Shown: positions 11,795 through 16,165 of the stretch, in pieces
How the letters are laid out: each line of letters starts with the position of its first letter
Numbering within the stretch: the stretch's first letter is position 1
NCBI GenBank assembly: GCA_905215205.1
Contig: CAJMPK010000019.1
Span: 1 to 16,165 of the forward strand
From: an uncultured bacterium
Lineage (GTDB): Bacteria; Actinomycetota; Coriobacteriia; Coriobacteriales; Coriobacteriaceae
Direction: 5' to 3'
DNA length: 16,165 nucleotides
Notes under the pieces: model-generated
What the model saw: the letters and a program-made list of their open reading frames with translations, nothing else
The model's database searches: none
Told to the model about the DNA's origin: nothing
Position numbers and translations under genes: made by a program

Positions 11795-12689
11795 AAGAGA
11801 AAACACTGCGTCGCATGTTTTGGCCCGATTTCGCGGATTCATTCAGGCGGCGGCAACACTTATTACCAACATTCACCTGCCAAACTTTGCCAAAGGCGGC
11901 ATCTATCAGGGCGCGGGAAAAACAGTCTGCGTACCTGGACTTAATTGCTATTCGTGCCCCGCGGCATCGGGTGCGTGCCCCATCGGGTCGTTCCAGTCGG
12001 TGGTAGGCTCATCCAAGTTCAACTTTTCTTACTACGTCACCGGTACGCTCATTTTGCTCGGCGTGCTGCTGGGACGCTTTGTATGCGGCTTTCTGTGCCC
12101 GTTTGGCTGGCTGCAGGAGCTGCTTCACAAGATTCCCGGCAAAAAGTTCTCCACGAAAAAGCTCAAGGCGCTTACGTATATCAAATACTTCGTGCTGCTG
12201 TTTGCTGTGGTATTGCTGCCTGTGCTGGTGGTCAACAACCTGGGGATGGGAGATCCGTTCTTTTGCAAATACGTCTGTCCGCAGGGCGTGCTCGAGGGCG
12301 CCATTCCGCTGGCCATTGCCAACGCCGGCATTCGATCTGCGCTGGGGCAGCTCTTTACCTGGAAACTTGCTGTTCTCATTGCCGTAGTAGTGCTGAGCGT
12401 TTTGTTCTATCGCCCCTTCTGCAAATGGATTTGCCCGCTCGGCGCATTCTATGCGCTCATGAATAGGGTGTCCCTACTGGGGATTCAGGTTGACGCGTGC
12501 AAATGCGTCTCGTGCGGCAAGTGTTCAAGGGTTTGTCAGATGGACGTTGATGTGGTCCGCGCGCCCAATCATACCGAATGTATCCGGTGCGGAAAGTGCA
12601 TCGGGGCCTGTCCCGTCGATGCCATCAGCTATCGCTATGGCCTGGATGTGTCGGCGGAAAAGCTTCCCTTGACCGCCGATAAAAAGTAA
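11787..12689 (+). CDS. Polytopic 4Fe-4S membrane protein (NapH/CcoG-like electron carrier), TTG start
   Basis: Started at TTG 11787, which overlaps the microprotein stop and follows GGAG at 11773-11776, the product is 300 residues. A start at 11715 would add 24 unrelated residues and overlap half of the upstream gene. The N-terminal part has CVPGLNCYSCP with Cys48, Cys54, Cys57 and Cys64. Helices follow at about 84-100, 131-150 and 191-208. Cys-Pro-rich pairs lie at Cys100/Cys104 (CGFLCPFGW), Cys160/Cys164 (CKYVCPQG) and Cys212/Cys216 (CKWICPLGA). Two classical ferredoxin motifs sit at the cytoplasmic end: Cys240-243-246-250 and Cys265-268-271-275. This is the NapH/RdxA-type architecture that moves electrons from cytoplasmic donors across the membrane. 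The likely acceptor is the TlpA-like lipoprotein encoded next. The exact partner is inferred. Confidence 0.9.
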   Translation: MDKRENTASHVLARFRGFIQAAATLITNIHLPNFAKGGIYQGAGKTVCVPGLNCYSCPAASGACPIGSFQSVVGSSKFNFSYYVTGTLILLGVLLGRFVCGFLCPFGWLQELLHKIPGKKFSTKKLKALTYIKYFVLLFAVVLLPVLVVNNLGMGDPFFCKYVCPQGVLEGAIPLAIANAGIRSALGQLFTWKLAVLIAVVVLSVLFYRPFCKWICPLGAFYALMNRVSLLGIQVDACKCVSCGKCSRVCQMDVDVVRAPNHTECIRCGKCIGACPVDAISYRYGLDVSAEKLPLTADKK

Positions 12690-12718
12690 ACAAGCTTCGA
12701 CAAAACGGAGGAATGACC

Positions 12719-13690
12719 ATGAAGCTTTCTAAGATTGCGGCCCTGTTTATGGTGCCGGTATTGGCCTTGTGCCTTGTGGCATGTTCGGCGCCCGGTGGCA
12801 ATGCGAGCGAATCTGCGAGCTCCGATCCCAAGATCGCAGAACTCACTGCGCAGAAGCCGACCAATGCCGACGAGGCCGCCGAGCTGTATGCGAAGCTCAT
12901 GAAAAAGGAGAACGATATCCTTTCGAGTGATAACGCACTGTGGGAAAAGGTATTCAATGCGGCAAATAAAGACTCGGCAATGATTGAGGACGGCAGCAAT
13001 TACGGCGATTTCCTGCTCAAGACCATCGACGGCGCCAAGGATGAGTTCACGGCGGATGAGCTTAAGACGCTCAAGGCTGGTGCGCAGCAGATCAAGGAGA
13101 TCGAGGACAAGCTCGAGAGCTTGGAGAAGGAGTTCCCCGGCTGTGGAAGCACGCCGAGCGCAGGCGAGAGCGTCGACGCTTCGGCCGCTGGCATGACGGC
13201 TGGTGCCAATGCTTCGAGCGAGGCGACGAAGTTCCCCAGCTTTACGGGCAAGGACCTGGATGGTAACGACGTGAGCAGCGACGAGCTGTTCTCTAAGAAC
13301 AAGGTCACCGTCATGAACTTCTGGTTCACTACTTGCAAGCCGTGCGTGGGCGAGCTGGGTGATCTTGAGGACCTGAATAGGGAGCTTGCCAAGAAGGGCG
13401 GCCAGGTCGTGGGTGTCAATTCCTTTACGCTCGATGGCAACAAGGGCGAGATTGCAGATGCCAAGGACGTGCTGAGCAAGAAGGGCGTGACATATAAGAA
13501 CATCTGGTTCAAGTCGGATAGCGAGGCCGGTAAGTTTACGTCAAATTTGTTCTCGTTCCCGACGACGTATGTCATCGATCAGAATGGCAACATCGTAGGG
13601 GATCCCATCGTGGGAGCCATCAGCTCCGCCGAGCAGCGCGCAGCACTCGACAAGCTTATCGACCAGGCGATTGCGAATAGCGAGCAGTAA
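12719..13690 (+). CDS. TlpA/ResA-like thiol-disulfide oxidoreductase lipoprotein
   Basis: The product is 323 residues from ATG 12719, seven bases after GGAGG (12707-12711); an ATG at 12713 is too close to that site. The signal peptide ends in the lipobox LVAC with Cys22, so the protein is a lipoprotein on the outer face of the membrane. Residues 36-140 are a charged, helical domain of unknown type. A Ser/Ala/Gly-rich linker (143-170) contains an unusual extra Cys142 at its start. The thioredoxin fold (about 171-323) has the active site FWFTTCKPC with Cys206 and Cys209 and a cis-proline Pro281 in FPTTYVID. It should reduce disulfides or peroxides outside the membrane, fed by the 4Fe-4S protein and CXXC microprotein encoded just upstream. 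The natural substrate is unknown. Confidence 0.92.
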   Translation: MKLSKIAALFMVPVLALCLVACSAPGGNASESASSDPKIAELTAQKPTNADEAAELYAKLMKKENDILSSDNALWEKVFNAANKDSAMIEDGSNYGDFLLKTIDGAKDEFTADELKTLKAGAQQIKEIEDKLESLEKEFPGCGSTPSAGESVDASAAGMTAGANASSEATKFPSFTGKDLDGNDVSSDELFSKNKVTVMNFWFTTCKPCVGELGDLEDLNRELAKKGGQVVGVNSFTLDGNKGEIADAKDVLSKKGVTYKNIWFKSDSEAGKFTSNLFSFPTTYVIDQNGNIVGDPIVGAISSAEQRAALDKLIDQAIANSEQ

Positions 13691-13768
13691 AAACGTGTAA
13701 AGCATGGCGAGGATCGTGTGTCGCTGTGCGAAGTAGTCCGCTACCTTTCAAGATAAGCTCCACCATAT

Positions 13769-13795
13769 AGAGGTCCCGCTCGGGACCTCTTTTTT
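13769..13795 (+). terminator. Intrinsic terminator of the redox operon
   Basis: AGAGGTCCC (13769-13777) and GGGACCTCT (13782-13790) form a perfect nine-pair stem around GCTC, followed by a run of T residues to 13795. It is about 80 bases after the lipoprotein stop. A canonical terminator. Confidence 0.95.
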
Positions 13796-13940
13796 GGGCA
13801 CCATCACGTTCGTTTTTGGCGTGCTTCGTTACATTCCTCACTGGCGCCGGCAAAAAATGGGGATAGAGTAGGACAAACGCGTCGAATACGAACGGCGGGG
13901 GAGAGCGGGCAGGGTGCCTGCGCGGGAGAGGTTGCCGTCC
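13796..13940 (+). promoter_or_regulatory. Leader region of the ABC exporter gene, no clear promoter
   Basis: The stretch is GC-rich toward the gene. A short GCAGG-GTG-CCTGC dyad (13909-13921) sits directly before the GGGAGAGG ribosome binding site (about 13924-13931). I could not identify convincing -35 and -10 boxes. The exporter probably has its own promoter here because a terminator precedes it. Confidence 0.35.
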
Positions 13941-16165
13941 ATGCTGGAGCTCAAAGGTATTTGCAAAAGGTACGTTACGCAGTCGTTTACGCAGGTGGCG
14001 CTCGACAGCGTGAGCCTGTCTTTTCGCGATAACGAGTTCGTGGCCATTCTGGGTCCCTCGGGCTCGGGTAAAACCACGATGCTCAACGTTATCGGTGGAC
14101 TCGATCATTTCGATTCCGGTGACTTGCTGATCGACGGTATTTCGACCAAAGACTTTCACGATCGCGATTGGGATGCCTACCGCAACAACCGCATCGGCTT
14201 TGTGTTCCAAAGCTATAACCTCATTCCGCATCAGACCATTTTGGAAAACGTGGAGCTGGCGCTCACGCTCACGGGCGTGGGGCATGCCGAGCGCCGCCAG
14301 CGTGCGCGCGAGGCGTTGGAGAAAGTCGGCTTGGGCGAGCACGTTAACAAGCGCCCGAGCCAGCTTTCGGGCGGGCAGATGCAACGCGTGGCCATCGCCC
14401 GCGCCCTGATTAATGATCCCGAGATTGTGCTGGCCGACGAGCCGACCGGCGCTTTGGATTCAACGACATCCGTACAGGTCATGGACCTGCTCAAGGACGT
14501 GGCGCGCGACCGCCTGGTCATCATGGTCACGCACAATCCCGAGCTGGCGTACCAATATGCCACGCGCATCGTCAATCTAGCGGACGGCAAGATCACCGAC
14601 GATTCCGATCCCTTCGATGCTGCCAAGGCCGCGCGTCGCGAGGCAAAGCCTACGCGCAAAACCTCGATGAGCTTTGTGACGGCGCTGGGGCTTTCTGCCC
14701 GAAACCTCATGACCAAGAAGGGCCGCACGGCCATGACTGCCTTTGCGGGCTCGATTGGCATTATCGGTATCGCGGCGATTCTGGCGCTGTCCAACGGCGT
14801 AAACGGCTACATCAAAAAGGTCGAGGAGGATACGCTCTCGAGCTACCCGCTCACCATTTCCAAGCAGGATTACGACCTGTCGTCCATGATGGGCGGACAG
14901 GGGGCTGCGGATGATGACTCGCCTGAAAACGTGGATTCGTCCGACGACAGTGTCGGCGGCAAGGCTAAGGGAACCGATAAGATTCCTGTGGTCACGGCCG
15001 TAAAGGATATGTTTGCGAGCGTTAAGTCCAACGACATGACGAGCTTTAAGGCATGGCTCGATGCCGGTGGCGACGGCATTGATAAAGAGGTCAACGCCAT
15101 TCAGTACGGCTACGGTGTATCGCCGGTTGTCTATCGTGCCGGCAAGGGCGATGAGAAGCCTGTCCGGCTGGTGCCCAACGCCATGACCGAGGCCATGAGC
15201 GGAGGCGCGAGCTCGGCGGCAACGGTGAGCATGGAATCCATGGGAACCTCGGTCTTTAACGAGATGATCGACGATCAGAGCCTGCTCGACAGCCAGTACG
15301 ATGTCGTCGCCGGTCATTGGCCCACGTCTGCCAACGAAGCCGTAATGGTGCTTTCGAGCAGCGGTACGGTGGGCGACTATACGCTCTACAGCATCGGTGC
15401 GCTGGATATCGATGAGCTCAACGATCTGGTAAACAGTGCCATGACGGCCGACGGTAAGATCGAGACGCCCGAGACCGGCGCCGACTTTACCTACGATGAT
15501 GCGTTGTCCACGACGTTTAAGGTGCTGTCGCCGGCCGATGCCTATCGCAAAAACGAAGAGACCGGCATGTGGACCGACATGTCTGACGATGCCGACTTTA
15601 TGGCTGCCAAGGTTGCCGACGGTATCGACGTGCACATTGTGGGCGTGGTGCGACCTAACGAGACGGCCAACGCGAGCGCGTTGACCCCGGGCATTGCCTA
15701 CACGCATGCGCTGACTCGCCAGCTTATGGAGCGCGCCGCCGATTCTCAGATTGTGCAGGAGCAACTCGCCCACCCCGAGACGGATGTCTTTACGGGCAAA
15801 ACCTTCGACGAACTGCAAGGCGAGGCCAAGCAAGGCGTGGATCTGGGCAGCATGTTCAGTGTGGACGAGGCGGCGCTGAAGAGTGCGTTTTCGTTCGATA
15901 TATCTGCGCTCTCGGGTGCAGCCGACGGTATGGACCTTTCTGGCATCGATCTGTCGGGGCTGGACATTGACCTTTCGGGCGTTGGCAAGGACATCGACTT
16001 CAGCGACATCATGGCAAAAGCGCCAACCCCAGATTTCTCGGGTATCTTTGACGGTCTGGAACTCACGCCCGAGCAAATGCAGCAGGTGGGAACGCTTGCC
16101 AACCAGCTGTTTGAGGGCTTTTTGCAGTCTGATCAATTTAAGGCGCTGTCGCCCGAAGATCTTAA
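13941..16165 (+). CDS. ABC transporter with fused ATPase and FtsX/MacB-type permease, 3'-truncated
   Basis: ATG 13941 follows GGGAGAGG by about ten bases. The frame is open to the right edge of the window, so 741 complete codons of an unfinished gene are visible. The N-terminal ATPase is complete: Walker A GPSGSGKTT (38-46), Q-loop Gln90, signature LSGGQ (142-146), Walker B IVLADE (162-167), D-loop ALD (171-173) and H-loop His198. A linker rich in basic residues leads to a first membrane helix at about 264-284 (TAMTAFAGSIGIIGIAAILA). A very large extracytoplasmic region of at least 440 residues follows, and the remaining membrane helices must lie beyond the window. The order matches MacB-like fused transporters, which act by mechanotransmission in export of peptides or drugs or in envelope processes, rather than import. 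The substrate is unknown. Confidence 0.9.
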   Translation, partial: MLELKGICKRYVTQSFTQVALDSVSLSFRDNEFVAILGPSGSGKTTMLNVIGGLDHFDSGDLLIDGISTKDFHDRDWDAYRNNRIGFVFQSYNLIPHQTILENVELALTLTGVGHAERRQRAREALEKVGLGEHVNKRPSQLSGGQMQRVAIARALINDPEIVLADEPTGALDSTTSVQVMDLLKDVARDRLVIMVTHNPELAYQYATRIVNLADGKITDDSDPFDAAKAARREAKPTRKTSMSFVTALGLSARNLMTKKGRTAMTAFAGSIGIIGIAAILALSNGVNGYIKKVEEDTLSSYPLTISKQDYDLSSMMGGQGAADDDSPENVDSSDDSVGGKAKGTDKIPVVTAVKDMFASVKSNDMTSFKAWLDAGGDGIDKEVNAIQYGYGVSPVVYRAGKGDEKPVRLVPNAMTEAMSGGASSAATVSMESMGTSVFNEMIDDQSLLDSQYDVVAGHWPTSANEAVMVLSSSGTVGDYTLYSIGALDIDELNDLVNSAMTADGKIETPETGADFTYDDALSTTFKVLSPADAYRKNEETGMWTDMSDDADFMAAKVADGIDVHIVGVVRPNETANASALTPGIAYTHALTRQLMERAADSQIVQEQLAHPETDVFTGKTFDELQGEAKQGVDLGSMFSVDEAALKSAFSFDISALSGAADGMDLSGIDLSGLDIDLSGVGKDIDFSDIMAKAPTPDFSGIFDGLELTPEQMQQVGTLANQLFEGFLQSDQFKALSPEDL

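Noticed and set aside
13807..13894. CGTTCGT / ACGAACG inverted pair in the exporter leader
   Set aside because: The arms are only seven bases and about 74 bases apart, so chance is a sufficient explanation.
14577..16136. A 519-codon minus-strand open frame opposite the ABC exporter
   Set aside because: The plus frame has complete ABC motifs and is continuous from 13941 to the edge. The antisense product is rich in His, Arg and Gly with no domain, as expected from codon bias.

Overview
The window looks like chromosomal DNA from a GC-rich Actinomycetota of the class Coriobacteriia, most likely Collinsella or a close relative. This is inferred from GC-rich codon usage, good AAGGAG-type ribosome binding sites, the look of the proteins (LuxR-type regulator, ISF-type flavoprotein, clostridia/coriobacteria-style topoisomerase pair) and a CD1871A / NapH-like / TlpA redox operon known from anaerobic gut bacteria. 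No search was run, so the genus is a recognition-based guess. I see no rRNA, tRNA, CRISPR array, insertion sequence or phage module.

Layout. (1) 1-1627, plus strand: the 3' part of an alpha/beta hydrolase, then an iron-sulfur flavoprotein with its own promoter and a hairpin just before its ribosome binding site. (2) 1628-3076: a long inverted repeat in a convergent gap, then a minus-strand AAA-type ATPase with a C-terminal winged helix; three 17-bp repeats with a 19-bp period lie directly before its start. (3) 3077-7360, minus strand: a two-gene operon encoding a divergent type IIA topoisomerase (ParE-like, then ParC-like), closed by a strong terminator. (4) 7361-7679: a dyad-rich divergent control region. 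(5) 7680-8504, plus strand: a small XRE regulator and a four-helix membrane protein, translationally coupled and followed by a terminator. (6) 8662-11557, minus strand: OmpR-family response regulator, sensor kinase and LuxR-type regulator. (7) 11648-13690, plus strand and divergent from (6): a 48-residue CXXC microprotein, a polytopic 4Fe-4S protein and a TlpA-like lipoprotein, then a terminator. (8) 13941 to the right edge: an ABC exporter with fused ATPase and permease, cut by the window.

How they may work together. The clearest functional unit is (7), a probable membrane electron relay that would deliver reducing power across the membrane to an extracytoplasmic thioredoxin-fold lipoprotein. 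The divergent two-component system is the obvious candidate regulator. The topoisomerase pair probably forms one A2B2 enzyme. The XRE gene probably regulates itself and its membrane-protein partner through repeated sites flanking a near-consensus promoter. The most interesting items are the redox relay with its unconventional TTG starts, the iteron-like repeats before the ATPase, the operator array before the XRE gene and the 20-bp stem between convergent genes.
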